Shown piece after piece: positions 27,562 to 37,416 of a DNA stretch of 64,000 bases (the first letter of the stretch is position 1; each line of letters begins with the position of its first letter). The notes beneath the pieces were generated by a model. That model was not told the DNA's origin. It saw only the letters and a list, made by a program, of their open reading frames with translations, and searched no databases. This stretch comes from Gammaproteobacteria bacterium (GTDB taxonomy: Bacteria > Pseudomonadota > Gammaproteobacteria > Pseudomonadales > Azotimanducaceae). Made by a program: the position numbers and the translations under genes. The DNA lies in assembly GCA_026706935.1 (NCBI GenBank), contig JAPOXV010000026.1, positions 1,083,721 through 1,147,720 on the forward strand, given 5' to 3'.

Positions 27562-29232
27562 TTAGTTCGGGTTCCTTAGAACTCGCCCTGATCGTTCGCC
27601 CGTGTGCTCGTCGTTCTCAAGAATCAGAGATCCATTACAGATCGTCGCTTGGTATCCAACTGCTTTTTGGATTAGACGCGGCGCTTCACCAGGGAAGTCG
27701 TGTACGAGCTGCGGCTGACGCTCAGCAACTCGATCCATATCGATCACGTTGACATCAGCTTTCTTACCCGCTGCGAGCGTTCCCCTGTCGTCGAATCCGA
27801 CAACACGAGCTTGTGTGCTCGTCAGTTTGCGGACGGCTTCTTCCAATGTGAACGCCTCTTTATCTCGTACCCAATGAGCGAGCATGAACGACGTCCAGCC
27901 AGAATCCATGATTTGACTTACGTGAGCACCAGCGTCACCGATTCCCGGCAGGACATACTCTTCCTTGAGGAAAGCGGGAAGTGCGTCCAGTTGAAGGTTA
28001 AAGAAACGAATGTGGAAGAACGCTTCGCCATCGCTTTCCAGCATGAATCGCAACCATGTTTCAGCTGGATGTTCACCCGCTGCTGTTGCGAGTGATTCAA
28101 GGCTTTCCGAATCTCCTTTCGTGTAATTCGGTCGGTCTTCATCACCGAGCCAGTACCAGTTAGCGGTAGCCCTACGGGTGTTCGGTTGCTCCTTAGCTTC
28201 GTCGATCAGTTTTTGTCGCTTATCGGCATCGCGAATCGCGGCCAATCGATCGTCAAACCGCATCGCGCGGAGCTCGTTCCATGCTGGCGTGCGGAACATG
28301 AACATGTCCGTACGAAGACCGGATAGAAAACCACCTGAGCGAGGTAATGTAAGCGCCGTTACATCAAGCCCCTCCGCCTGCATGTCGGCGATTGGTTCGT
28401 CATATACAGATATACCACCGTTGTTGCTCGGTGTATAGGGCGCGGAGAACAATGCTCGAGTCCCTGCGGCTCGAACTTGCTTTCGCACGATATCGAGCTC
28501 TTCGTCCAATTTACCGTAGTTCAATACACTTTGAACGATTCCGCCGTGTTTTCCAACCTGTTCCGATATCGCAACCAGTTCTTTGGGTTCAGCGAAAGTA
28601 CCAGGGATCGAGCGACCATCCGGTAAGACGTGGCCGGGTAAGCGATTGGTCGAAAATCCGATCGCGCCATCTGCGACGGATTTACCGACGAGCTCAGCGA
28701 TCTGTTTGATTTCATCATCTGTAGCGTTATCGGTGATGGAACGCTCACCCATCACATAGAAACGGGAAGCGCAGTGTCCGACCATCCCCGTGATATTGAT
28801 CGCGGGGTTGAGCTTTTCTATGGAATCCAGGTACTCACCGTACGACTCCCAGTCCCAAGGCAAGCCCGTCAGAATCGCGTTCTTAGGGATGTCCTCGACC
28901 GTTTCCATCATGCCTGCAAGGAAGTCCCGATCGGCCGGCTTGCAAGGAGCAAACGTCACACCACAGTTACCAAACAACGCGGTGGTTACGCCGTGCCAAG
29001 AAACTGGTGTTAAGTATGGATCCCAACCCGCTTGTGCATCGAAGTGGGTATGAAGGTCCACAAAGCCGGGTGTTACCGCTTTGCCGTCTGCTTGAATCGT
29101 CTTGGTGCCAGTACCCTCGACTTTTCCAACTTGCGTGATCGTATCGCCGTCGATTGCGACATCTCCGTAGTACGGAGCTGAGCCGGTACCATCAACGATT
29201 AATCCATCTTTTACAACGATGTCATGTGACAT
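27562..29232 (-). CDS. N-acyl-D-amino-acid deacylase-like amidohydrolase
   Basis: A 556-residue amidohydrolase of the D-aminoacylase type. It opens with IVVKDGLIVDGTGSAPYYGD, the small beta-sandwich start, then VTPGFVDLHTHFDAQ with His61-x-His63 as metal ligands, and GNCGVTFAP near residue 93 with the Cys that bridges zinc in this subfamily. GIGDAGAHVSQ near residue 432 carries the catalytic Asp region, and RGTLAAGKKADVNVID is the C-terminal sandwich. Related enzymes cut N-acyl-D-amino acids, dihydropyrimidine-like rings or other cyclic amides. It is followed 30 bases upstream on the same strand by a GST gene, so the two are probably co-transcribed. Substrate not determinable. Confidence 0.86.
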   Translation of the reverse strand: MSHDIVVKDGLIVDGTGSAPYYGDVAIDGDTITQVGKVEGTGTKTIQADGKAVTPGFVDLHTHFDAQAGWDPYLTPVSWHGVTTALFGNCGVTFAPCKPADRDFLAGMMETVEDIPKNAILTGLPWDWESYGEYLDSIEKLNPAINITGMVGHCASRFYVMGERSITDNATDDEIKQIAELVGKSVADGAIGFSTNRLPGHVLPDGRSIPGTFAEPKELVAISEQVGKHGGIVQSVLNYGKLDEELDIVRKQVRAAGTRALFSAPYTPSNNGGISVYDEPIADMQAEGLDVTALTLPRSGGFLSGLRTDMFMFRTPAWNELRAMRFDDRLAAIRDADKRQKLIDEAKEQPNTRRATANWYWLGDEDRPNYTKGDSESLESLATAAGEHPAETWLRFMLESDGEAFFHIRFFNLQLDALPAFLKEEYVLPGIGDAGAHVSQIMDSGWTSFMLAHWVRDKEAFTLEEAVRKLTSTQARVVGFDDRGTLAAGKKADVNVIDMDRVAERQPQLVHDFPGEAPRLIQKAVGYQATICNGSLILENDEHTGERSGRVLRNPN

Positions 29233-29262
29233 GGTTATCCCCCTGTTTTTCGAGTCGGAGCG

Positions 29263-29898
29263 CTAAGCGCTTGAGCTCGGTCGTGCTGATACTTCATCGT
29301 ACCAGCGTTTGAGATTTGGTTTGTCCTCCGGAAACGGAATGCGAGCAGCGGTTGTTGCGAAATCAACCGCACACAACGCAGTGATGTCGGCGATGGAAAA
29401 CGTATCACCGGCACAATAAGCATGATCCGCTAAATATTCGTCGAGTCGCGCGAAGAATCGTGCGACGCTTGCCTTACCACGGTCAGCGAGTTCAGGAATT
29501 GCGGGAACCTCTCCAACACTACCGCCTAGTCCACGCCTCGCGAAGCCTGGGTAGGAATTGCGAAAAGCATCGGCTGCGCCTTGCAATCCATCAAATTCCA
29601 TATGTCGCTGTCTTGCCTCGATAAGGGCTTTGCTCTTCGCGTCGGTACCCATTAGGTTCGGCTCAGGCACCGTTTCTTCAAAATATCGGCAAATCGCAAC
29701 GGATTCGTCGAGTACGGTCCCGTCATCAAGAACCAACGTCGGAAGCAGCCCGCGCGGACTGATTTTTAGAAAATCAGGATCCAGGTTATCGCCTTTCGGG
29801 ATATTGAACTCCACCTTTTCATACTCAACGCCTTTTTCAGCTAGAAAAATGCGAGTTCGGCGAGGATTAGGCGCGAGCGTGCTGTCGTAGAGTTTCAT
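29263..29898 (-). CDS. Glutathione S-transferase family protein
   Basis: A 211-residue GST. The N-terminal thioredoxin fold starts MKLYDSTLAPNPRRTRIFL and contains the cis-Pro and gamma-glutamyl binding region ISPRGLLPTLVLDDGTVLDES (roughly residues 45-65). The C-terminal all-helical domain includes AGDTFSIADITALCAVDF near 165-182, the N-capping box of the GST fold. A Ser at position 6 (or Ser near the first helix) is the likely glutathione-activating residue. GSTs conjugate or isomerise electrophiles. It lies just upstream of the amidohydrolase on the same strand. A specific detoxification role cannot be named. Confidence 0.88.
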   Translation of the reverse strand: MKLYDSTLAPNPRRTRIFLAEKGVEYEKVEFNIPKGDNLDPDFLKISPRGLLPTLVLDDGTVLDESVAICRYFEETVPEPNLMGTDAKSKALIEARQRHMEFDGLQGAADAFRNSYPGFARRGLGGSVGEVPAIPELADRGKASVARFFARLDEYLADHAYCAGDTFSIADITALCAVDFATTAARIPFPEDKPNLKRWYDEVSARPSSSA

Positions 29899-30145
29899 CG
29901 AAGCGTCCTATGCGAAGGCTGGAGCTGTTAAGCATCTTTACGGCTCGAATTATCCTTAGCCCTCCTGGTAGGGAAATCGAGAACGGTCTACAGAATATCG
30001 ACGAGTCGACACTTTTTAGTAGCAAATTCAGACGTCATAAACGCGTATCCGTGTGTACTTTTGATTAGAAAAATGCGGATCTCATAGTCGTGAGTAGCGT
30101 GAAGCTGATTGCTCGTGTTTGTATCGCTTTCGTTCCATTCTGTTG

Positions 30146-30463
30146 TCAGCGAGTCGCAGTGACTTTAAGCTGCTCCCCCTCGAGCTCCTGTAGTCGCGCT
30201 ATGATCTCGAAGAGATTCTTTGCTTGTGGATTCCCTTGGCGCCCGAGCATCCGCATCAAGCTCTTCGCTGATTTGGCAGTAAATTTTGCTAGCTCTTGGA
30301 AGCCTATAGTGGCACTTACATAATCACGAAGCACGGATTTACCAACATCCAATTCACCTGCGAGCAAACACTGCACAGCCTCCTCAAGAAGCGCTTCGCG
30401 GAAGCGCGAATCCTTTTTAATTCGTGCGTCAAGCGTGTCCTTAAAGCACCTGCTCACAGTCAT
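30146..30463 (-). CDS. Orphan HigA-like addiction-module antidote protein
   Basis: A 105-residue protein of the putative addiction-module antidote family (HigA-like, XRE helix-turn-helix). The typical order is present: SRCFKDTLDARIKKDSRFREALLEEAVQCLLAGELDVGKSVLRDY, here cited as FREALLEEAVQCLLAGELD and VLRDYVSATIGFQELA, then the recognition helix region KSAKSLMRMLGRQGNPQAKN. In other genomes it follows a RelE/HigB-type toxin; here no toxin frame is found on either side, so it is an orphan. It marks the left border of the defence island, 415 bases before hsdR on the opposite strand. It may be a free-standing repressor or the remnant of a lost module. Confidence 0.75.
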   Translation of the reverse strand: MTVSRCFKDTLDARIKKDSRFREALLEEAVQCLLAGELDVGKSVLRDYVSATIGFQELAKFTAKSAKSLMRMLGRQGNPQAKNLFEIIARLQELEGEQLKVTATR

Positions 30464-30877
30464 TCCTGTTGGATCAGCCTTCTGAGAGTTCTTAACAGAA
30501 CGCGTAAATTTACGGATTTATTTAGGAAAGTTGGCGAATGAAACATCGTCTCACTGACGGTTTTCCCTTCACAAAACGTTGTATAAGTCAATTTGAAAGA
30601 GCATGACCGATTGGTACTTCGCCTGATCAGATCTTCGCCAGCTTTGGAATGCGCGGGCGTCAGTCGCTACTCATCCACCGGATTTCGGGTCGTTGCTCGA
30701 CCTTCATATTATTCGACGTTTTATTTTGACAAGAGGCAATCCAATTCCGAATCAAAGGAGTACATTGTCTTGACACTCACGAACATGTCCTTGCGCAAGC
30801 CAAACTGATCGATTTGGATTTCCTATTGCCATAGCAAACTAGCTCAATTGGACGTTTGGAAGTAACGAGTTCCCGCA
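30464..30877. other. Intergenic, divergent gap before hsdR
   Basis: About 414 bases, more AT-rich than the flanking genes. Short open frames have no family character. A TTGACA lies near 30770 but no -10 box at the proper distance was found. The hsdR promoter and the antitoxin promoter should both be here. Confidence 0.45.
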
Positions 30878-33800
30878 GTGACAACGAAAACTTACGAAAT
30901 TCAAATTGAAGAAGCGCTGATCACGATGCTTCAAGACCTCAAGTACGAATATCGCACTGATATACGCGATCGAGAAGCACTCGAAACAAACTTCCGAGAA
31001 AAATTTGAAGCGCTAAACCAGGTTGCTCTGACCGACAACGAATTCAAGCGGCTTCTCGGCGAGATTGTCAAATCTGATGTATACGAAGCATCACGTTCCC
31101 TTCGAAACCGTGAAGCTTTCACTCGAGACGACGGCACGCCGCTGAATTACACGCTGGTCAACATCAACGATTGGTGCAAAAACACGTTCGAAGTCGTCAA
31201 TCAACTACGCATCAATACAGACTACAGCCACCACCGTTACGACGTCATGCTCCTAGTAAACGGGGTTCCGGTCGTTCAGATTGAATTGAAAGGACTTGGT
31301 GTCAGTCCTAGAAAGGCAATGGAGCAAATTGTCAAATACAAGCAAGATCCAGGCAATGGATACAGCAATACGCTGCTGTGTTTTGTCCAACTCTTCATCG
31401 TCAGCAACCGTACCGATACCTGGTACTTCACCAACAACAACGAACGACACTTCAGGTTTGACGCGAACGAGCAGTTTCTCCCTATTTACCAACATGCCTC
31501 CCAAGACAACGCCAAGATCACACACCTTGATGACTTTGCCGATGAATTCCTACCGAAGTGCACGCTTGCACACATGATCAGCAAGTACATGGTTCTCATC
31601 GCAAGCGAACAAAAGCTCTTGATGATGCGACCGTACCAAATTTATGCGGTAAAGGCGATTGTTGACTGCATCGATCAGAACAGCGGTAACGGATACATCT
31701 GGCACACGACCGGCTCGGGGAAGACCCTTACTTCATTTAAGGCTGCTACGCTCCTCAAGACTAACGAGAGCATCCACAAATGCCTCTTCGTCGTGGATCG
31801 CAAGGACCTTGACCGCCAGACACGCGAGGAATTCAATCGATTTCAAGAGGGTTGTGTTGAAGAAAACACCAATACGGCGAAATTAGTCGACCGCCTGTTG
31901 TCGAATGACTACGCGAATAAGGTCATCGTGACGACCATTCAAAAACTTGGTCTTGCTCTTGACGAGAACAGCAAGCTCAGTCGCCGAGACTTAGCTCGAG
32001 GTCAGTCCACATACAAGCAGCGTCTCGCAATGCTCCGCGACAAGCGAATGGTTTTTATCTTTGATGAATGTCACCGATCGCAATTTGGTGAAAATCACCG
32101 TGCCATCAAGGCGTTTTTCCCGATCTCACAACTGTTCGGTTTCACTGGTACACCGATCTTCAGTGAGAACGCGACTGTGCAGCAAGTAAGTGGCGAAACT
32201 GCCAGTTACCGAACCACGGACGACCTATTCGAGAAGCAACTTCACGCTTACACCATCACGCACGCGATCGAAGACCGGAATGTCTTGCGATTCCACGTCG
32301 ACTATTACAAACCGAGCAACGACGCCACGCCTCAACTAGGTCAGGCATTGGCGAAGCGAGCGGTCGCGGAGGAAATCCTTAATAAGCACGACGATGCGAG
32401 CGGACATCGACTCTTCAATGCTCTCTTAGCAACATCATCCATCAATGATGCGATCGAGTACTTCGACGTGTTCAAAGAGGTACAAAAAGAACGGCGAAAT
32501 AAAGACTCCGAGTTTCGACCATTGAAGATCGCCGTTGTTTTTTCCCCGCCGGCCGAAGGAAATAAGGACGTACAACAAATTCAGCAAGATCTTCCTCAAG
32601 AACAAGAAGACAACAAGCACGAACCCGAGAAGAAGAAAAAAGCACTCAAAGAGATCATCGCTGACTATAACAAACAGTACGGAACCAACCACGACCTTTC
32701 AAATTTCGACCTGTACTACCAGGATATCCAGAAACGAGCCAAGGATCATCGGTTTCCCAACCACGAATTACCTGAGAAAGGCGCGGGGAAGATCGATTTG
32801 ACGATCGTCGTCGATATGTTGCTTACTGGTTTTGACGCTCAATACCTCAACACTCTATATATCGACAAAAACCTTAAACACCTCGGCTTGATCCAGGCAT
32901 TCTCGCGCACCAATCGCATACTCAACCACACCAAACCGTACGGGCATATCCTGGACTTCCGTCAACAACAGCGGAACGTCGATGCTGCTATCGCGCTATT
33001 CTCGGGTGAACAGAAAGAACGGGCTAAGGAAATCTGGTTGGCAGAGGAAGCACCTGTTGTCATTGGCAAATTCAAGAAAGCCATTACTGCGTTGGACACC
33101 TTCATGGACTCGCAAGGATTAGCAAGCAAGCCCGATCATGTGAACAACCTGAAAGGTGACGTTGCACGCTGTCAATTCATCAATTGTTTCAAGGAAGTCC
33201 AGCGAATCAAAACGCAACTCGACCAGTACACGGACCTCACTGACAAACAACGCAAGGAAATTGAAAAAGCGCTACCCAGCGACGATATCAAAGCATTTCG
33301 TGGCGTTTACCTCGAAACTGCGCAACGTCTCAAAGAGCAGCAAGGCAAGACCGGGAATGGTGGCACGGGGACAGAGATCGAGGAGCTCGAATTTGAATTC
33401 GTCCTCTTTGCCTCTGCGATCATCGACTATGACTATATCGTCTCGCTGATTGCCAAATACTCAGCGCAGGACCCCAAGATGATCGAGTTAACTCAAAAGG
33501 AGATCATAGGACTCATCGAGTCGGACTCGAAGTTCTTCGGCATGCGCGAGGATATCACCGAATACGTGAAATCACTTAAGAAAGGTGAAGGTCTTGACGA
33601 AGCGGCGGTTCGCGACGGTTTTGAACAATTTAAGCGCGAGAAACAAGCCAAAGAGCTCGCCGATCTTGCCAAAACTTATGGGCTGACCGCGGAATCGCTT
33701 ATTAGTTTCGTTGACACGATCCTCCAGCGCATGATCTTTGACGGTGAGCAGCTTACAGACCTGATGGAACCGCTTGGACTACGCTGGAGCGAGCGTCGCG

Positions 33801-33907
33801 AGCGGGAACTCGCCTTAATGGATTCCTTAGTACCAGTACTTAAACGACGGGCGGAAGGGCGGAGTATCTCCGGTCTTAGTGCGTACGAGCACGCGAGTAC
33901 CGGATGA
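30878..33907 (+). CDS. hsdR: Type I restriction enzyme, R (restriction/translocation) subunit
   Basis: A 1009-residue HsdR starting at GTG. The N-terminal nuclease has the PD-(D/E)xK set Asp122, Glu136 and Lys138 (RYDVMLLVNG and VQIELKGLG). The SF2 translocase follows with Walker A TTGSGKT (Lys282), DEAD-box DECH (396-399), FTGTPIF motif III, and the LLTGFDAQYLNTLYIDK and GLIQAFSRTNRIL motifs V and VI near residues 645-690. The C-terminal helical region binds the HsdM/HsdS core. It cuts unmodified DNA far from the recognition site after ATP-driven translocation. Its stop overlaps hsdS (ATGA). All catalytic motifs are intact, so it should be active. Confidence 0.95.
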   Translation: MTTKTYEIQIEEALITMLQDLKYEYRTDIRDREALETNFREKFEALNQVALTDNEFKRLLGEIVKSDVYEASRSLRNREAFTRDDGTPLNYTLVNINDWCKNTFEVVNQLRINTDYSHHRYDVMLLVNGVPVVQIELKGLGVSPRKAMEQIVKYKQDPGNGYSNTLLCFVQLFIVSNRTDTWYFTNNNERHFRFDANEQFLPIYQHASQDNAKITHLDDFADEFLPKCTLAHMISKYMVLIASEQKLLMMRPYQIYAVKAIVDCIDQNSGNGYIWHTTGSGKTLTSFKAATLLKTNESIHKCLFVVDRKDLDRQTREEFNRFQEGCVEENTNTAKLVDRLLSNDYANKVIVTTIQKLGLALDENSKLSRRDLARGQSTYKQRLAMLRDKRMVFIFDECHRSQFGENHRAIKAFFPISQLFGFTGTPIFSENATVQQVSGETASYRTTDDLFEKQLHAYTITHAIEDRNVLRFHVDYYKPSNDATPQLGQALAKRAVAEEILNKHDDASGHRLFNALLATSSINDAIEYFDVFKEVQKERRNKDSEFRPLKIAVVFSPPAEGNKDVQQIQQDLPQEQEDNKHEPEKKKKALKEIIADYNKQYGTNHDLSNFDLYYQDIQKRAKDHRFPNHELPEKGAGKIDLTIVVDMLLTGFDAQYLNTLYIDKNLKHLGLIQAFSRTNRILNHTKPYGHILDFRQQQRNVDAAIALFSGEQKERAKEIWLAEEAPVVIGKFKKAITALDTFMDSQGLASKPDHVNNLKGDVARCQFINCFKEVQRIKTQLDQYTDLTDKQRKEIEKALPSDDIKAFRGVYLETAQRLKEQQGKTGNGGTGTEIEELEFEFVLFASAIIDYDYIVSLIAKYSAQDPKMIELTQKEIIGLIESDSKFFGMREDITEYVKSLKKGEGLDEAAVRDGFEQFKREKQAKELADLAKTYGLTAESLISFVDTILQRMIFDGEQLTDLMEPLGLRWSERRERELALMDSLVPVLKRRAEGRSISGLSAYEHASTG

Positions 33908-35208
33908 GATCTGAAACGTATTCGTCCTCGGAACCAAGGTTGCGGTTTCCAGAATTCAAAGGTGCGAAAAAATGGAGAAAGTTGCGACTCGTAGACGTAG
34001 CTGACAATAGAAAGAAATGGAGTTTTATTGGTGGGCCTTTCGGCTCCAATCTCAAATCCTCTGACTATGTACCAGAAGGGATTAGGGTGATTCAACTTCA
34101 AAATATCGGAGATGCCGAATTTTTAGATGATTACAAGATATTCACATCAGTGGAAAAGGCGGATGAGCTTCGAAGTAACAATATATATCCGGGTGAAATA
34201 ATCCTATCAAAGATGGGCGATCCTGTCGGGCGAGCATGTCTGATACCCGATACAGACGACAGGTATGTGATGTGTTCAGATGGAATAAGGCTAGTCATTA
34301 ATGAAAAGCGATATAGTAAATATTTCGTCTATGTTTCGATAAATTCACCCAACTTTAGATCACTCGTTCATAACACGTCTACGGGTTCCACAAGACGACG
34401 CATTGGACTAGATGATCTTAAGAACCTACCCATGCACATTCCGACGCTGATGGAACAGCGAAAAATCGCCGACTGCCTCGGCTCGCTCGACGATCTGATC
34501 TCAGCGCAGGATCAGAAGCTCGAATCCCTGCGACAACACAAGCAGGGGCTGTTGCAGCAACTATTCCCTCAGCCGGGAGAGACCGTGCCGAAATTGCGGT
34601 TTCCGGAGTTTCGGAATGCTCCTTCCTGGCAGACAGAATCACTTGGAGACCTCGGCGTATTTACGAGAGGGCTGACCTACAAGTCCGATGACACTACGAG
34701 CGCTGGACTTACAGTTTTAAGATCAAGCAACATTCAAGATGAGCGATTAATTCTTAATTCAGATTTAGTTCACGTAAACAAAGAGTGTTCGTCACGTCTC
34801 TTGCTCGCTAAGGGTGACATCGCGATCTGCATGTCAAATGGGAGCAAGTCATTAGTTGGCAAAAACGCCGAGTATATCGGAGATCATATCGGAAACGTCA
34901 CCGTCGGCGCATTTTGTTCAATCTTTCGTGCTGAGGTAGATTTTGCGAAACTAGCATTCAAAACGCCTCAGTACAAAACGTTCATCATGCGCGAAGTTGC
35001 AGGGGGGAACATCAAAAACCTAACGAATTCAGACTTAGAGTCGTTCGAGTTTCTTGTTCCGCGACATCAGGCTGAGCAGCGGAAGATCGTCGACTGCCTC
35101 GGTTCGCTGGACAATCTAATCTCGGCGCAGGAACAAAAACTCGAAACGCTGCGACTGCACAAGCAAGGGTTGATGCAGCAGCTTTTCCCAACAACGGAGA
35201 ATTTGTGA
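33904..35208 (+). CDS. hsdS: Type I restriction enzyme, specificity subunit
   Basis: A 434-residue HsdS with two target recognition domains. Each TRD begins with a conserved LRFPEF segment (near residues 15 and 221) and ends in a near-identical helical spacer: EQRKIADCLGSLDDLISAQ with KLESLRQHKQGLLQQLFP, and later EQRKIVDCLGSLDNLISAQ with KLETLRLHKQGLMQQLFP. These spacers pack against two HsdM copies. TRD1 (about bases 33960-34440) is clearly more AT-rich than the spacers, which fits exchange of recognition domains between strains. It overlaps hsdR by four bases and is 17 bases before hsdM. The bipartite DNA target cannot be predicted by eye. Confidence 0.94.
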   Translation: MRSETYSSSEPRLRFPEFKGAKKWRKLRLVDVADNRKKWSFIGGPFGSNLKSSDYVPEGIRVIQLQNIGDAEFLDDYKIFTSVEKADELRSNNIYPGEIILSKMGDPVGRACLIPDTDDRYVMCSDGIRLVINEKRYSKYFVYVSINSPNFRSLVHNTSTGSTRRRIGLDDLKNLPMHIPTLMEQRKIADCLGSLDDLISAQDQKLESLRQHKQGLLQQLFPQPGETVPKLRFPEFRNAPSWQTESLGDLGVFTRGLTYKSDDTTSAGLTVLRSSNIQDERLILNSDLVHVNKECSSRLLLAKGDIAICMSNGSKSLVGKNAEYIGDHIGNVTVGAFCSIFRAEVDFAKLAFKTPQYKTFIMREVAGGNIKNLTNSDLESFEFLVPRHQAEQRKIVDCLGSLDNLISAQEQKLETLRLHKQGLMQQLFPTTENL

Positions 35209-35225
35209 GCTATGAGTAATCTGAC

Positions 35226-36851
35226 ATGACGGAGCAGAGTCAGCAACAACTCGGTAAGACGCTCTGGGATATCGCAGACCAACTCCGTGGCTCGATGGAC
35301 GCGGACGATTTCCGTGACTACATGCTGGCATTTTTGTTCCTCCGGTACCTCTCAGATAACTACGAGCTGGCTGTAAAAAAAGAACTCGGGCGCGACTATC
35401 CAGACGCTAGCATCGTTGGTGACTCCGGGCGCTCACCACTGTTTATCTGGTACGAACGAAACCCCGATGATGTGACGGTCTTCGAAAAGCAGATGCGGAT
35501 CAAGGCGCATTACGTCATCCATCCTGAGTACCTCTGGAGCAGCATTGCGCGCTTGGCGCGTACCCAAGACGGTGAGCTACTCAACACGCTACAGTCGGGA
35601 TTCAAATATATCGAGAATGAATCGTTCCAAAGCACGTTCTCTGGCCTGTTCTCGGAGATCAATCTCGCATCCGACAAACTCGGCAAAACTTACGAAGCCC
35701 GTAACAGCCAGCTTTGCACGATCATCACGAAGATTGTGGAGGGTCTCGCTGATTTCACTACAGATAGCGATACGCTAGGTGATGCCTATGAGTATCTGAT
35801 CGGCCAGTTCGCTGCCGGTTCGGGTAAAAAAGCAGGAGAGTTCTATACCCCGCAACGCCTATCTGACATATTGTCCGGGATTGTCACGCTTGACAGCCAG
35901 GAACCCAAAACAGGTAAACGCACTCACCTTACCAGCGTATTCGATTTCGCCTGTGGCTCGGGGTCGCTGTTGCTCAATGTGCGTAGGCGTATGGGGTCAC
36001 ACGGTATCGGCAAGATTTATGGTCAGGAAAAAAACATCACCACGTACAACCTCGCACGGATGAATATGCTGTTGCACGGCGTGAAGGACTCGGAGTTTGA
36101 GATCTTCCACGGCGATACACTGACTAACGACTGGGACTATCTCAGCGAATCGAATCCAGCGAAAAAGCCTTTCTTCGACGCGGTGGTGGCCAATCCGCCA
36201 TTCAGCTACAAATATGAGCCGACTGACAGTCTCGCGGAGGACATGCGCTTCAAGAATTACGGTCTTGCACCAAAGTCGGCGGCTGACTTTTCATTCCTGC
36301 TACATGGATTCCACTATCTGAAGGAAGATGGCGTAATGGCGATTATCGTGCCGCACGGCGTTCTATTCAGAGGCGGTAGTGAAGCAAAAATCCGTCATAA
36401 GCTACTCGACGATGGGTACATTGACACCGTAATTGGCTTACCGGAAAAACTCTTTTACTCAACCGGAATCCCAGTCTGTATCCTCGTTCTGAAGAAATGT
36501 AAAAAGTTCGATGATGTACTTTTCATCAACGCAGCTGAGCAATTCGAAAAAGGTAAGCGGCAGAACTCCCTAACTGACGAGCATATAGAAACAATCATTG
36601 GCACATACCGAGAGCGTCCAGATAGCATTGAGCGATATTCCCGACGCGTGCAGATGGATGAGATTGAGGAAAACGATTTCAATCTGAACATTTCGCGATA
36701 CGTGAGCACGGCTGAGCCAGAGATAGAAATCGATCTCTTGGCGACCCACACAGAATTGGTCGATATCGAAAAGCGAATCACGGAATCTACATTTAAGCAC
36801 AACGAGTTCCTCAGGGAGCTGGGCCTTTCAACGTTACCATCGCACGAATAA
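35226..36851 (+). CDS. hsdM: Type I restriction enzyme, M (adenine methyltransferase) subunit
   Basis: A 541-residue N6-adenine methyltransferase. An N-terminal helical domain (WDIADQLRGSMDADDFRDYM) is followed by GEFYTPQRLSDIL near residue 199, motif I FDFACGSGSLLLNVRRRMG near 239-257 for S-adenosylmethionine and motif IV NPPF at 323-326 for the target adenine. It protects host DNA and forms the M2S core with HsdS. The gene order R-S-M, with M last, is less common than M-S-R. All three genes run in one direction with overlaps or a small gap, so they form an operon. Nothing suggests loss of function. Confidence 0.95.
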   Translation: MTEQSQQQLGKTLWDIADQLRGSMDADDFRDYMLAFLFLRYLSDNYELAVKKELGRDYPDASIVGDSGRSPLFIWYERNPDDVTVFEKQMRIKAHYVIHPEYLWSSIARLARTQDGELLNTLQSGFKYIENESFQSTFSGLFSEINLASDKLGKTYEARNSQLCTIITKIVEGLADFTTDSDTLGDAYEYLIGQFAAGSGKKAGEFYTPQRLSDILSGIVTLDSQEPKTGKRTHLTSVFDFACGSGSLLLNVRRRMGSHGIGKIYGQEKNITTYNLARMNMLLHGVKDSEFEIFHGDTLTNDWDYLSESNPAKKPFFDAVVANPPFSYKYEPTDSLAEDMRFKNYGLAPKSAADFSFLLHGFHYLKEDGVMAIIVPHGVLFRGGSEAKIRHKLLDDGYIDTVIGLPEKLFYSTGIPVCILVLKKCKKFDDVLFINAAEQFEKGKRQNSLTDEHIETIIGTYRERPDSIERYSRRVQMDEIEENDFNLNISRYVSTAEPEIEIDLLATHTELVDIEKRITESTFKHNEFLRELGLSTLPSHE

Positions 36852-37416
36852 CCGGAACTTAGCAAATGGGACTACTTGCTCTAAAGTGCGGATTTAGGAC
36901 TTTGACTTGCATCTACGCAGTGTTTTTTATAGAGATTTAGCTAGCTGATTACGCATGCCTGATTTACAGTAATTGAGGTGTCAATTCAGAGATCTCTTCG
37001 ACTGATATATTCTTTGTCCATCTCTGAAACAGCTCCGTCAAGGAGCTCGTGAATTCGTTTACGTTATCTGATTTATTCCTCGAAAATAAAGTTCACAACT
37101 CCTAAGACTTTGAGTGCGATGTCACGATTGTTAGTTAGATTGAGTGTACCTGGATGTACCGCATGATTACCGATTACCTAAATCCCCGCATTGTGTGGGT
37201 CCGAATCGAAATCATAGGTTTTAAGCTGTTCTAGCGGTCGTTGGAGGTGAGTTGGTGTCGCCGTGATCGAGCAAATGCGTCCGGGCGGATAGCTTTGGAT
37301 AGATGTGCGATTAACACGCGATCAGACCGTGTGCAGCCTATGGTCGAGGCGTCGTGCCCTCTCGCGAAGCCACGATGAATTGACGAGGAAGCTTCGAGCG
37401 GGTGAACCCGCCAAGG
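36852..37416. other. Gene-poor gap between hsdM and the IS1380 remnant
   Basis: About 565 bases without a supported gene. A small perfect stem GCGGGT/ACCCGC lies at 37398-37411, just outside the transposase remnant, and may belong to the old element's end. The rest is AT-rich and featureless to my reading. Confidence 0.45.
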
